Source of the DNA: DB1 sp049323655
Lineage (GTDB): Bacteria > Desulfobacterota > Desulfobulbia > Desulfobulbales > SURF-16
Reading direction: 5' to 3'
NCBI GenBank assembly: GCA_049323655.1
Contig: JBMONO010000009.1
Span: 124,001-188,000 of the forward strand
Length of the DNA stretch: 64,000 nt
How positions within the stretch are numbered: position 1 is the stretch's first letter; every line of letters begins with the position of its first letter. Below are positions 25,729 through 35,110 of this stretch, in pieces. The notes under the pieces were generated by a model. It was not told where the DNA came from and did no database searches. It saw nothing but the letters and a program-made list of their open reading frames with translations. The position numbers and the translations under genes were made by a program.

Positions 25729-27003
25729 TCAGGCAGACTGGTCGAAATAAAAGGCCCGCACCTCCTCCAGCGCCTTTTCATAAAAGCGCGGCAACAGCTC
25801 CAGGAGTCCCCGGCGGCTGCCGGCGATCCGGGCCACCGCATCCCAGTCAGCGCGCTCATAGGCCATCACCAGGGCGAGAACCGCGGTAAACGGTGTTTTC
25901 TCGTCGCCGGTCAGGGTGTCAACGATGGCCGTCGCCAGATTGAGTTCAGCCAGCACCACCTTCATCGGCTGGTCGAGGAGGACGTCGATCAGAGAAAATA
26001 TGCCGACCGTGTAACAGGAACGGGTAAACTCCCGCCCCTTGCCCAGTTGTTCGCCGATCTGCTCGCAGAAACTGGCCCGCAGCAGGGCGAGCCGCAGCAG
26101 TTCAAGCGGTTTGTCGTTTGCCATGTAGGATAGCATCATCAGGCTGAGCCACTTGCGCAACCGTACTTCCCCGACCAGGGCCACCGCACTCTGCAGGGAG
26201 GTCACCTCGACCCGCCTTCGCATGGCCGCAGAGTTGACATAACGCAGCAGCTTGTAGGACAGTGAGACGTCGTGGGCGATGAACTCGGTGAGCCGGCTGA
26301 AATTGTAGTTCTCATCCTGGATGAGCTTGATGATCTTCAGGTATTGCAGTTTGGAACCGGGGATATCACGGCCCTGGACGATTTTCGGACGGCTGAAGAA
26401 ATAGCCCTGGAACAGGGAGCAGCCGACACTCTGCATCTGCTCGAACTCATCGATCGTCTCCACCTTCTCTGCCAGGAACTTCAGATCAAAGGTGGCCAGT
26501 TGGGCCATGTCCCGGCGCATCTCCGTCACCGTCATGGCGCGAATGTCGAACTTGATGATCTGGGCGATCTCAATGAGGGGAAGTAATTCCTCGTTAAAGC
26601 GAAAATCGTCGAGGGCGAGGATATAGCCGCGTTTCACCAGGTTCCGGCAGGCCTGCACCACCTCGGGCGTCACCCGGATATTTTCAAGAACCTCGGCCAC
26701 CGTGATACTGCTGGGGAAAAGCCCCGGATACTCCTTAACCAGCATGTCCGCGGAAAAATTGATGAAGGCCTTTCTCCCCTCGGTCAACCGGCTGATGCCG
26801 ATCAGCGAAAAGGTGTTGGTGATCACCTTCGAGGTGGCGGTGTCACCGTCGTGACTGGCATCGAAGAAATTGCCGAGCCCGGAGCGAAAAAGGAGCTCGT
26901 ACCCGTACACCGTGCCGTTCTGACGGAAAATCGGCTGGCGGGCGACAAAGATGCTCGATCCGTCCGGCTGCACCTGCATGTTTTCACTTTCCCTGCTCTC
27001 CAT
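25729..27003 (-). CDS. EAL-HDOD (YuxH-type) signalling protein
   Basis: The 424-residue protein (436 with the upstream ATG at 27039) has an EAL-like N-terminal half. It begins FVARQPIFRQNGTVYGYELL and continues with LALDDFRF and AEKVETIDEFEQ. The C-terminal HDOD domain includes RLTEFIAHDVSLSYKLLRY and LRKWLSLMMLSYM. In this YuxH-like group the EAL part usually lacks some catalytic residues and works as a c-di-GMP sensor or scaffold. It is transcribed alone, opposite to the genes on both sides. Confidence 0.88.
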   Translation of the reverse strand: MESRESENMQVQPDGSSIFVARQPIFRQNGTVYGYELLFRSGLGNFFDASHDGDTATSKVITNTFSLIGISRLTEGRKAFINFSADMLVKEYPGLFPSSITVAEVLENIRVTPEVVQACRNLVKRGYILALDDFRFNEELLPLIEIAQIIKFDIRAMTVTEMRRDMAQLATFDLKFLAEKVETIDEFEQMQSVGCSLFQGYFFSRPKIVQGRDIPGSKLQYLKIIKLIQDENYNFSRLTEFIAHDVSLSYKLLRYVNSAAMRRRVEVTSLQSAVALVGEVRLRKWLSLMMLSYMANDKPLELLRLALLRASFCEQIGEQLGKGREFTRSCYTVGIFSLIDVLLDQPMKVVLAELNLATAIVDTLTGDEKTPFTAVLALVMAYERADWDAVARIAGSRRGLLELLPRFYEKALEEVRAFYFDQSA

Positions 27004-27189
27004 TGCCGCCAGACACCTCCCTGCCTTGCCGGTTTTCATCCCCGATTATAGGTGGCAAAAGCACCGGTCGTCAACAGATAGCAGAATTGCGAAAAAGTAT
27101 TCTTCCTTCCTGCTTGATCTTTCGTCGCCCTTTCCGCCATACTATGAAGAGGCGTTCCAACAGTCCCCTCTCGAACAAAAGGGTGTGCA

Positions 27190-28293
27190 ATGATTGTCGG
27201 CGTACCGAAAGAGATCAAGGACAAGGAGTTCCGGGTCGGCGTCGTTCCGGCCGGGGTCAGAACCCTGACCGGGGCCGGCCACCGGGTCTATGTTGAAAAG
27301 GGGGCAGGCGCCGGCAGCGGCATCCCGGACAGTGCCTACCAACAGGCCGGGGCGGAGCTGCTTGAATCCGCCGAGGAGATCTACCGCGCCGCCGAGCTCG
27401 TCATCAAGGTGAAGGAACCCTTACCGGTGGAGTATGACTTTCTGCGGCCGGGCATGATCCTCTACACCTATCTCCATCTCGCCCCTTTGCCGGAGCTGAC
27501 CGAGATCCTGCTCGACCGCAAGGTGACCGCCATCGGCTATGAAACGGTGCGCCTCGACTCCGGTTACCTGCCCCTGCTGGCGCCGATGAGTGAAGTGGCC
27601 GGCCGGATGGCGATCCAGGTCGGCGCCCACTTTCTGGAAAGGGAAGAGGGGGGGCGAGGCATCCTGCTCGGCGGTGTGCCGGGGGTTGAACACGGTCACG
27701 TCACCATCATCGGCGGCGGCACGGTGGGCAGTTATGCCGCCCGGGTTGCCACGGCGCTTGGCGCCACCGTCACTGTGCTCGACACCGACCTGCACCGGCT
27801 CGCCTACCTGGAGGACATCTTTGCCGGCCGCATCAACACCCTGATGTCCAACAGCCACAACCTGGAAGAAGAACTCAGACTGTGCGATCTGCTGATCGGC
27901 GCGGTGCTGATCCCGGGGGGCAGCGCGCCGAAACTGGTCCGGCGGGAGATGCTCGCCCTCATGAAACCCGGATCGGTCATTGTCGATGTCGCCATCGACC
28001 AGGGCGGTTGTGTCGAGACCTCACGGCCCACCACCCATTCCGAGCCGGTCTTCATTGTTGACACTATCATTCATTACTGCGTCACCAACATGCCGGGCGC
28101 CGTGCCCCGCACCTCCACCTTTGCCCTGACCAACGCAACCCTGCCCTTTGCCCTGGATATCGCCAATAACGGTCTGATGGCGGCCACCGCGGCAAGCAAC
28201 GCTCTGCGCCGCGGCGTCAACACCCACGACGGCTTGATTCGCAACCGGGAGGTTGCCGCGGCCCAGGCCAGAACATGGAGGGCGTTCCCATGA
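27190..28293 (+). CDS. ald: Alanine dehydrogenase
   Basis: The 367-residue enzyme interconverts L-alanine and pyruvate with NAD and ammonia. The N-terminal MIVGVPKEIKDKEFRVG, the substrate lysine region YVEKGAGAGS, the nucleotide loop IIGGGTVGSYAA and the C-terminal VTNMPGAVPRTST are diagnostic. The length matches the family (about 370). The stop codon overlaps the ATG of the HD-GYP gene (ATGA), so both are read from one mRNA. A possible TTGATC/CATACT promoter lies about 50 bases upstream but is weak. Confidence 0.95.
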   Translation: MIVGVPKEIKDKEFRVGVVPAGVRTLTGAGHRVYVEKGAGAGSGIPDSAYQQAGAELLESAEEIYRAAELVIKVKEPLPVEYDFLRPGMILYTYLHLAPLPELTEILLDRKVTAIGYETVRLDSGYLPLLAPMSEVAGRMAIQVGAHFLEREEGGRGILLGGVPGVEHGHVTIIGGGTVGSYAARVATALGATVTVLDTDLHRLAYLEDIFAGRINTLMSNSHNLEEELRLCDLLIGAVLIPGGSAPKLVRREMLALMKPGSVIVDVAIDQGGCVETSRPTTHSEPVFIVDTIIHYCVTNMPGAVPRTSTFALTNATLPFALDIANNGLMAATAASNALRRGVNTHDGLIRNREVAAAQARTWRAFP

Positions 28294-29330
28294 GTCCGAC
28301 CCGGAACACCCACCCGCCCGTCCCGCCGCAAACAGCGGGACAAAAGTCTTCACCACCCGCTCAGGCCCCCGCCTTGCCGGACCAGTTTTTCCCGGTCAGC
28401 AAACACTGCCTGATGAAACTCTGCGGCGAGATCACCTTCGATCTCTATACCTACCCCCCCGGCACCCACCAGATAAAGGAGCCGGTGCTTTTCATGCGCC
28501 GCAACACCATTTTGTCCACGATTCAGGAAGTCATCGCCTCCCGCGGCTTCGAGGAATTTTTCATCAAAAAAGAGGACCAGAAAAATTTCCACCATCTGAT
28601 CGAAAACTTCATCACCATGCTGATCGAGGACAAGGATATTGCCCTGCCGGAAAAATCGCAGATCATCTACCAGTGCGCCAGCAAGGTCATTCAGGATATC
28701 TTTACGGACCCACGCAGCGGCGAAAACCTGAAACGGGCGAAGGATATCACCAGCAACATCATCCAATTCGCCCTCAGCGACGACGCCTCTATTCCCGGGC
28801 TCCTGCAACTCAGCTCCCATGACTATTACACCTTTACCCACTGCCTCAACGTCGCGGTCTTCAGCATCGGCATGTGGCAACGCATCTATCCCGGTCGTCG
28901 CCAGGGACTGCAGGAATTTGCCCTTGGCTGCATCCTCCACGACATCGGCAAGAGCAGAATCGATGAGACGATTCTCAACAAACCAGGGCCTCTCACCGCC
29001 GAGGAATTCGCCGTCATCAAACAGCATCCCCGTTTCGGCTATGAACTGATGGCCGATTGCGTGCCGAAGATCGCTCTCGATGTCATTCTTCACCACCATG
29101 AAAAACACTCCGGCGCCGGCTACCCGGAAGGGCTGAAGGGCGAGCAGATCACCGATCTGGCCAAGATCGCCGCCATCGCCGATGTCTACGACGCTCTCAC
29201 CACCCGCCGGGCCTATGCCGAGGCGCGCGATCCCTTCAAGGCCATGCTGACCATGAAGGAGGAGATGGTCGGCCACTTTGAGCAGGAAAAATTCATCTCC
29301 TTTATCCATCTGCTCAGCGGCAAGAAATGA
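28290..29330 (+). CDS. HD-GYP domain phosphodiesterase-like protein
   Basis: The 346-residue protein has a unique N-terminal domain of about 160 residues, then an HD-GYP domain. The HD pair is in CILHDIGKSRIDE, the HPRFGYELM and HHEKHSGAGYPEG (GYP) motifs follow, and then ADVYDALTTRRAY. HD-GYP proteins hydrolyse c-di-GMP. The key metal ligands appear intact, so activity is likely. GGAGG precedes the chosen ATG, which overlaps the ald stop. The link to alanine dehydrogenase is only positional. Confidence 0.9.
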   Translation: MSPTRNTHPPVPPQTAGQKSSPPAQAPALPDQFFPVSKHCLMKLCGEITFDLYTYPPGTHQIKEPVLFMRRNTILSTIQEVIASRGFEEFFIKKEDQKNFHHLIENFITMLIEDKDIALPEKSQIIYQCASKVIQDIFTDPRSGENLKRAKDITSNIIQFALSDDASIPGLLQLSSHDYYTFTHCLNVAVFSIGMWQRIYPGRRQGLQEFALGCILHDIGKSRIDETILNKPGPLTAEEFAVIKQHPRFGYELMADCVPKIALDVILHHHEKHSGAGYPEGLKGEQITDLAKIAAIADVYDALTTRRAYAEARDPFKAMLTMKEEMVGHFEQEKFISFIHLLSGKK

Positions 29331-29335
29331 TGGTT

Positions 29336-30604
29336 TCAGCCCCAGAGGCCGACGAGGTAAAGACTGACAAAGGGGGAGTAGGTGACCAGCGCCAGGACGG
29401 CGAACAACAATAGGAGAAACGGCAGGGTGGCCCGGTAGAGTTGGGTCACCGGCTTGTCAAAGCGGTAACTGGCGAGAAAGAGGTTGAGCCCCACCGGTGG
29501 GGTGCAGTAACCGATCTGCAGATTGGTGAGAAAGATGATGCCGAGGTGAACCAGATCAACGCCATAGCCCTGGGCAATGGGGATAATCAGCGGCACCACC
29601 AGCACCAGGGCGGAAAAAATGTCGAGCATGCAACCGACCAGCAGGAGAAAGAGGTTGAGCAGCAGCAGAAAGGTGTACTTGCTCGATATCCAGCCCTGAA
29701 TCAGCTCAAAAAGACGCTGCGGCACCTCCCGGTCAACGAGATAGTTGGTGGAGGCCATGGAGGCGGCGAGGATGACGAGAATGCCGCCAAAGAGCATCAT
29801 GCTCCGCCCCATGATATCCGGCAACCGGGAAAGGGCGATATCCTTATAGATTAATACCTCGACCACCAGGACATAGAGGGCGGTCACCGCCGCCGCCTCG
29901 CCGGCGACAAAAAAACCACCGTAGATCCCCCCCAGAACAATAACCGGCAGGGGCAGTTCCCAGAGAGCGGCCCGGAGTCCGGCGGCGATCGCCGCCGCGG
30001 TGACCGGCTGCCGTCGCTCCCGGGTGCGCGGGCCCTTGGCCATGGCGTAGCCGGCCAGCAGCAGCAGCATGATGAGCCCGGGCAGGATGCCGGCGAGAAA
30101 GAGCTGATCGATGCGCGTCTCGGCAATGACCCCGTAGAGAATGAGCGGCAGGCTGGGCGGAAAGAGCAGGCCGAGGCTGCCCGAGGTGGTAATGAGGCCG
30201 AGTGAGAATTTTTCCGGATAGCGATCAGCGAGCAGAGCGGGATAGAGCAGGCCGCCGAGGGCGAAGATCGTCACCCCGGAGGCGCCGGTAAAGGCGGTGA
30301 ACACCGCGCAGACGACAAGGGCCACGACGGCGAGCCCCCCGGGCAGCCAGCCGAGCAACAGGCGGGAGAGGGCAAGCATGCGGCCCGGCGCGCCGCTTTC
30401 AGACAGCAGGGTGCCGGCAAAAATGAAAAGCGGCAGGGAAAGGAGCATCGGCGTCTCGGCCAGGCGCGACATCTCGATCACCACCACCGCGATGTCGATG
30501 CCCGCCCCGGCAAAGGAGAGCAGGGCGATGGCGGCGATGACGACAAAGAGCGGCGCGCCGAGCAGGGCGAGCAGCAGGGCAAGGGAACGGCCGAGAAAGA
30601 TCAT
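29336..30604 (-). CDS. dctM: TRAP transporter large permease (DctM)
   Basis: The 422-residue inner-membrane protein has about 12 hydrophobic segments. Typical DctM signatures are LPLFIFAGTLLSESG, GASGVTIFALGGLLYPAL, TSGSLGLLFPPSLPLILYG and the C-terminal YCTPPVGLNLFLASYRF. DctM forms the ion-coupled transport pore. Its ATG overlaps the dctQ stop (ATGA). An in-frame extension upstream to 30949 is antisense-like sequence within dctQ and is rejected. Confidence 0.93.
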   Translation of the reverse strand: MIFLGRSLALLLALLGAPLFVVIAAIALLSFAGAGIDIAVVVIEMSRLAETPMLLSLPLFIFAGTLLSESGAPGRMLALSRLLLGWLPGGLAVVALVVCAVFTAFTGASGVTIFALGGLLYPALLADRYPEKFSLGLITTSGSLGLLFPPSLPLILYGVIAETRIDQLFLAGILPGLIMLLLLAGYAMAKGPRTRERRQPVTAAAIAAGLRAALWELPLPVIVLGGIYGGFFVAGEAAAVTALYVLVVEVLIYKDIALSRLPDIMGRSMMLFGGILVILAASMASTNYLVDREVPQRLFELIQGWISSKYTFLLLLNLFLLLVGCMLDIFSALVLVVPLIIPIAQGYGVDLVHLGIIFLTNLQIGYCTPPVGLNLFLASYRFDKPVTQLYRATLPFLLLLFAVLALVTYSPFVSLYLVGLWG

Positions 30605-31128
30605 CGCTGCGGTCCGCCTTCGGCAGCCGGGAGACAGCCGGCCAGGATACGAAGATCGGCGAGCCCGGCCAGGAAAAACCGCAGGGCCATCACGGCAAAG
30701 GCCAGGGGAAAGATCAGGTTCCAGCCCCAGGACGGCAGACCGAGCAGGGCGGTGCCGCCGAACTCGGCCTCGCTGGCGACAAAACGAACCGCGGCCCAGG
30801 TGAGGGCGATGGCGACGAGCGCGGAAAAGAAATGAATGGCGAGCCGCAGCCAGGGGGCATAGGCCGGAGGAATCAGATAGGAGGCCAGATCCAGGGCAAT
30901 ATGCTTGCCCCGGGACGTGGCTGCGGCGGCGCCAAGCAGACCGCTCCACAACACCAGGTAACGCAGCAGCGGATCAAGCCAGAGCAGGCCGCCGGACACC
31001 AGCCCGCGCAGGGCGATCTGCAGGCAGGCGAGAACGATCATCGCCCCGAGCAGCAGACAGAGAAAGGCATCCTCTATTTTCCGAAACCATACAGGGATCT
31101 GCGTGATCATTTTGCGCACTGTCGCCAT
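30601..31128 (-). CDS. dctQ: TRAP transporter small permease (DctQ)
   Basis: The 175-residue protein has four membrane helices. It carries the family pattern VLACLQIALRGLVSGGLLWLD followed by RYLVLWSGLLGAAAATSRGKHIALD. DctQ links the binding protein to DctM. It lies between dctP and dctM in transcription order, about 60 bases after dctP, and is coupled to dctM. Confidence 0.92.
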   Translation of the reverse strand: MATVRKMITQIPVWFRKIEDAFLCLLLGAMIVLACLQIALRGLVSGGLLWLDPLLRYLVLWSGLLGAAAATSRGKHIALDLASYLIPPAYAPWLRLAIHFFSALVAIALTWAAVRFVASEAEFGGTALLGLPSWGWNLIFPLAFAVMALRFFLAGLADLRILAGCLPAAEGGPQR

Positions 31129-31187
31129 CGCCCCTTCCCTCTCTTTTCACGGCATCGTCAAACCGTCAAGCATCAACCGCTGCTATC

Positions 31188-32204
31188 TTACCGCCCCCGA
31201 TACTCGTTCAGCAATCGCATGGTCTCTTCGTAAATAGCGCCGGAAAAGGCAGTGCCCGTCACCTTGGCCACGGTACGGTCGCGGATATCCTGCAACTCGG
31301 CCAGGGCATCGGCAGCAGGGGCGACCATGACGACGCCGTTTTCGGCCAATACCCGACGCGCCTCGTCGTTGCTCTTGCGGGTCTCGGTCAGCAGGGCGCC
31401 GAAGTACTTGTTTGCCGTTTCCCGGATCAGGCGGCCATGCGAGGCCGGCAGCCGGGAGAAGGCCTTGCGGTCGAGGAGAAAGACGCCGTAGGCATAGCCG
31501 AACGGCATGTCGGTGATGTATGTGGCCTTGGTAAACCACTGGAGAACGATGGAGCCGTACAGGGAGTTGAAGACGGTGGAGACCAGCCCGGTCTGCAGGG
31601 AGGTCAGCACATCGGGGATGGCAAGCGGCGTCGGCGCGACACCCAGGGTCTGGAGAAAGGAGGCGCTGAGCGGGTCGTTGTCCGGGGTCCAGCAGCTGCT
31701 TTTGCGCAACTCGGCCACCGTGGTGATGGGGGCGGTGGACATGGTGTAGATGAAGCCCACCTCGGTCAGGGCGATGCATTCCATGCCCTGCTCGGCAAAG
31801 GCGCGGTTGAAGGAAGGCATCAGACCGGTGCGGACGTGATCGACCTCTTCGTAGGAGCGGAAGAGAAACGGGATGCCCATGACCCGGAAATCCGGCACCA
31901 CGGAACCGATGCCGGTCATGGTGAAGCCGCCGCCGTGCAGCTGGCCGACCCGCATCTTGCGGTACATGGCGAGATCGTCACCCATCACCCCGCCGGGATA
32001 GACCTTGAAGCCGACCTCGCCATTGCTCTTCTCCTCCACTTCCCTGGAGAACTCGCGGAAGCGCTGGGTCCAGACGCTGCCCTCCGGCGCCAGGGAGCCG
32101 ATCTTGAAAAGATACTTGGGGGCGGCGACGGCCGGCGACGCCGCCAGCAGCAGAATCGAGATCAGACAGACAAGAAAAGGGGAAATCCGGGCCAGGGACG
32201 GCAT
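31188..32204 (-). CDS. dctP: TRAP transporter substrate-binding protein (DctP)
   Basis: The 338-residue periplasmic protein has a Sec signal peptide ending at about residue 27 (AVAAPK). Family motifs include KIGSLAPEGSVW, FKVYPGGVMGDDLAM, FRVMGIPFLF and the C-terminal helix region. The ligand is not predictable: TRAP systems carry organic acids, but TatT-associated ones may take hydrophobic ligands. It is the first of the Q/M permease genes on this strand, separated from tatT by a MITE-like repeat. Confidence 0.92.
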   Translation of the reverse strand: MPSLARISPFLVCLISILLLAASPAVAAPKYLFKIGSLAPEGSVWTQRFREFSREVEEKSNGEVGFKVYPGGVMGDDLAMYRKMRVGQLHGGGFTMTGIGSVVPDFRVMGIPFLFRSYEEVDHVRTGLMPSFNRAFAEQGMECIALTEVGFIYTMSTAPITTVAELRKSSCWTPDNDPLSASFLQTLGVAPTPLAIPDVLTSLQTGLVSTVFNSLYGSIVLQWFTKATYITDMPFGYAYGVFLLDRKAFSRLPASHGRLIRETANKYFGALLTETRKSNDEARRVLAENGVVMVAPAADALAELQDIRDRTVAKVTGTAFSGAIYEETMRLLNEYRGR

Positions 32205-32226
32205 ACACTCACCTCAGAAAAAATTT

Positions 32227-32362
32227 GATGGTCTCGTAAAACTGAACATTAACCACCGAGAGCGCAGAACACACAGAGGTAACTATTTGCAATTAAATAT
32301 ATTTTCTCTGTGTCCACTGTGCGCTCCGTATCTCCGTGGTTGCTTTGCGCTTTTCGCATGCC
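32227..32362 (+). repeat. MITE-like CACAGAG repeat, copy 3
   Basis: It starts with GATGGTCTCGTAAAA, followed by the left arm AACCACCGAGAGCGCAGAAC. The AT-rich centre is TTGCAATTAAATATATTTTC, and the right arm runs to CTCCGTGGTTG and a worn right end. It fills almost the whole space between dctP and the tatT stop, inside what would otherwise be one transport operon. Confidence 0.78.
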
Positions 32363-32364
32363 GT

Positions 32365-33213
32365 TCAAAAATAACTCTCCACCTCCCAAAGAAGTGCAGC
32401 AGCACGCTTCTGGGCAATGACATTGGCGAGACCGAGCTCAGGCCGGCTGGCCAGCGGAAAGGAAAGCACCTCGCCCAGCAGCTTTTCATAAAGGGCGCGG
32501 TCAAAGACGGTGCGGGCATAGGTTTCGGCATAGGCGACCTGAACGGCGAGCATGCCGCGCCGGCTGAGGGCCAGCGCCGCTTCGAAATGGCGGCGGGCCG
32601 CCTCCGGATCGCCGCCCAAGAGCGCCGACCGAGACCCGTAATAGGCGCCGAGAAAGAGATGGGGGCCGCCCTCGGCATAGGCCGGATCAAGCTCAAGCAC
32701 CCGCAACATAATCTGCTCCACCTTGACCAGCGCGACCAGCGCGGCCGGATCGCCGCCCTGGCGCTGCAACCAGGCAGTCCAGCCAAAGGCGCCCCAGAAC
32801 AGGGCGGGCACGTCCGCTGAACCGCAGGCGGCCAGGGCCTGTGCCAGTCCGGCGGGTGCACCCTCCTGCAGATCACGACCGATGCCGCTGCGGGTGAGCA
32901 GGACCGCGCCATACTCACGCGCCCGATTGCTGATACGCCGCGCCCGCTCCGTCCGGCCGCAGGCGTCGAGGGCCGCGGCATAGGCGGCGAAAGCCCGAGC
33001 CGCGGTGAGCAGCATCCTTTCACTATCCGGGTCATCGGCCACCAGGCTGTCGATCATCAGCAGATAGGCCGGCGCCCCCTCGCAGACCAGCTCAAGATCG
33101 GTCTGCTGCTGGAAATTCTCCACCGCCGGCGCAACCACCGAACCGACCACCAACGAGGCACAGCCGGGCAGCACCAGCAGCAAGACCAGACCGATCATCA
33201 TTCGCGCTTTCAT
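32365..33213 (-). CDS. TRAP-associated lipoprotein TatT (T component)
   Basis: The 282-residue lipoprotein has lipobox LPGCA (near residue 18). Family features are SLVVGSVVAPAVENFQQQTD, GAPAYLLMIDSL and helical TPR-like hairpins, with EGGPHLFLGAYYGSR near the centre. TatT is known from Treponema (Tp0956), where a trimer docks with the TRAP binding protein. Adjacent dctP-Q-M on the same strand supports this role. ATG 33213 follows AAAGGA; longer in-frame starts lack a signal. Confidence 0.85.
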   Translation of the reverse strand: MKARMMIGLVLLLVLPGCASLVVGSVVAPAVENFQQQTDLELVCEGAPAYLLMIDSLVADDPDSERMLLTAARAFAAYAAALDACGRTERARRISNRAREYGAVLLTRSGIGRDLQEGAPAGLAQALAACGSADVPALFWGAFGWTAWLQRQGGDPAALVALVKVEQIMLRVLELDPAYAEGGPHLFLGAYYGSRSALLGGDPEAARRHFEAALALSRRGMLAVQVAYAETYARTVFDRALYEKLLGEVLSFPLASRPELGLANVIAQKRAAALLWEVESYF

Positions 33214-33352
33214 TCCTTTGCAACACCCTCCGGGTAGTTCCCTTTGCGACGCACGACAGTCGCCTTCAACAACAAGAATTTTCACTATAGGAGAGGCCGC
33301 AATCCCTGTCAAGCACGGCGAAATCAGGAGCCCACTCCTCTTTTTTATGGCT

Positions 33353-33382
33353 TTGACAGGCGGAACCATCCCATGCTATAGT
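33353..33382 (+). promoter_or_regulatory. Sigma70 promoter for hemL
   Basis: A perfect TTGACA (33353-33358) and TATAGT (33377-33382) with an 18-base spacer lie about 135 bases before hemL. The rest of the 305-base gap between tatT and hemL shows no gene. A promoter for tatT on the other strand is expected here but was not identified. Confidence 0.7.
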
Positions 33383-33518
33383 GGCTGCCATTTGTGATAT
33401 ACCCAGCTGACCAATGCGGCCCGGCGGGTGCCGCCCATCCTGGCAGCAAGCGACGGCAAAAAACGGCCGGCAACATCATGCCTGCCGATGACCCGGAACC
33501 AGACAAAGAGGAGCCCCG

Positions 33519-34808
33519 ATGAAGACAGAACTTTCCCAATCATTCTTTGCCAAGGCGCGCAACGTCATCCCCGGCGGTGTCAACAGTCCGGTGCGGGCCT
33601 GCAAGTCAGTGGGCTGCGATCCCCGCTTTATCAAACGGGCGGCCGGCTCACGCATTTATGACGTGGACGGCAACGAATACATCGATTTCGTCTGCTCCTG
33701 GGGTCCGATGATCCTCGGCCACAACCACCCATCGGTCAGCGAGGCGGTTAGCCGGGCCATGGATAACGGCACCAGCTTCGGCGCCCCCTGCCCTCTGGAG
33801 GTGGAACTGGCGGAAATGGTCATCGACGCCCTGCCGTCGGTGGAGATGGTTCGCTTTGTCAGTTCCGGTACCGAGGCGACCATGAGTGCGGTGCGCCTGG
33901 CCCGCGGCTATACCGGCAAAAAGATGATCGTCAAGTTCGACGGCTGTTACCACGGCCATGCAGACTCCTTTCTCGTCAAGGCCGGCTCAGGGGTCATCAC
34001 CCTCGGCATCCCAGGCAGCCCCGGGGTGCCGGACGACATCGTCAAAAATACCCTCTCCATCCCATACAATGACGAAGAAACCCTGGAAAAGACCCTGCGG
34101 GATGACTCACTCGACATCGCCTGCGTCATCGTCGAACCGGTGGCCGGCAACATGGGGGTCGTCCCCCCGGCCCCCGGCTTTCTCCAGAAGCTGCGCCAAC
34201 TCACCAGCGAACTCGGCATTGTCCTCATCTTCGACGAGGTCATCACCGGCTTCCGGGTCAGCTACGGCGGCGCCCAGCAAAAATTCGACATCATGCCGGA
34301 CCTCACCTGCCTCGGCAAAATCATCGGTGGCGGCCTGCCGGTGGGTGCCTATGGCGGCAAGCGGGAAATCATGGCGAAAATTTCTCCCGAGGGCCCGGTT
34401 TACCAGGCCGGCACCCTGTCCGGCAACCCGCTTGCCATGGCGGCCGGGATCGCCACCCTCAAAGCGTTGCAGGAACCGGGCTTTTACGCCAGACTCGATC
34501 AACGGGGGGCTGACTTTGCCGCCCGGCTCCACGAACTCGCCTCTCGCTATCTGAACGAGGCGACACTCAACGCCGCCGGTTCGGTGATGACCCTTTTCTT
34601 CGGTCCTGGCCCGATCACTGATTTCGACTCTGCGATGCAGGCTGATGCAGCAAAATATGGCGAATTCTACCGCCTCATGCTGGATCAGGGAATTTACCTC
34701 GCCCCCTCCCAGTTCGAGGGGATGTTCCTCTCCGCCGCGCACAGCGACGAGGATCTGGCCCGCACCCTCGAAGTGACTGAATGGTCATTCAAAAAAATGC
34801 AAAAATAG
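33519..34808 (+). CDS. hemL: Glutamate-1-semialdehyde 2,1-aminomutase
   Basis: The 429-residue PLP enzyme makes 5-aminolevulinate from glutamate-1-semialdehyde, the step after HemA. The motifs are FVSSGTEATMSAVRLARGYT, IFDEVITGFR and CLGKIIGGGLPVGAYGG, where the lysine binds PLP. The length fits the family. AGAGGAG precedes the ATG. HemA lies 13 kb downstream, so both enzymes of the C5 pathway start are in this window. Confidence 0.96.
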   Translation: MKTELSQSFFAKARNVIPGGVNSPVRACKSVGCDPRFIKRAAGSRIYDVDGNEYIDFVCSWGPMILGHNHPSVSEAVSRAMDNGTSFGAPCPLEVELAEMVIDALPSVEMVRFVSSGTEATMSAVRLARGYTGKKMIVKFDGCYHGHADSFLVKAGSGVITLGIPGSPGVPDDIVKNTLSIPYNDEETLEKTLRDDSLDIACVIVEPVAGNMGVVPPAPGFLQKLRQLTSELGIVLIFDEVITGFRVSYGGAQQKFDIMPDLTCLGKIIGGGLPVGAYGGKREIMAKISPEGPVYQAGTLSGNPLAMAAGIATLKALQEPGFYARLDQRGADFAARLHELASRYLNEATLNAAGSVMTLFFGPGPITDFDSAMQADAAKYGEFYRLMLDQGIYLAPSQFEGMFLSAAHSDEDLARTLEVTEWSFKKMQK

Positions 34809-34820
34809 ATTGAAATTCGT

Positions 34821-34849
34821 TGACTTTGGCGTTAAAGAGTGCTAATTCC
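34821..34849 (+). promoter_or_regulatory. Promoter for the atp Fo operon
   Basis: TTGACT (34821-34826) and an extended -10 TGCTAATTC ending at 34849, with a 17-base spacer, lie just after hemL and about 37 bases before the first Fo-associated gene. Confidence 0.55.
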
Positions 34850-34885
34850 AATTGCAATCCGGCCTTGGGGGGTCAGGGAGGAAAC

Positions 34886-35110
34886 ATGGCCAACACCCGG
34901 AAAGAGCTGATGAAGATGATGTCGGTTTTCGGCACCATCGGCATTCAGGTGTCAGCATGCGTCTTTATCGGCCTTGGTATCGGTTATTACCTGGACAAAA
35001 AGGTCTTTGACGACCGTACCTCCCCGTGGCTGACCATGATATTTCTGGCATTTGGCGTTGTCGCGGGGTTCAGGAGCCTCTACCAGATGTCACGGCGAAA
35101 GGATCTGTGA
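34886..35110 (+). CDS. AtpZ/AtpI-family small membrane protein
   Basis: The 74-residue protein has two membrane helices: TIGIQVSACVFIGLGIGYYL and MIFLAFGVVAGFRSLY. They are joined by a short charged loop (DKKVFDDRTSPW). This matches the AtpZ/Gene1 family found at the head of F-type ATP synthase operons, linked to Mg or Ca handling or c-ring assembly. GGGAGG precedes the ATG. Its stop overlaps the next start by one base. Confidence 0.85.
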   Translation: MANTRKELMKMMSVFGTIGIQVSACVFIGLGIGYYLDKKVFDDRTSPWLTMIFLAFGVVAGFRSLYQMSRRKDL

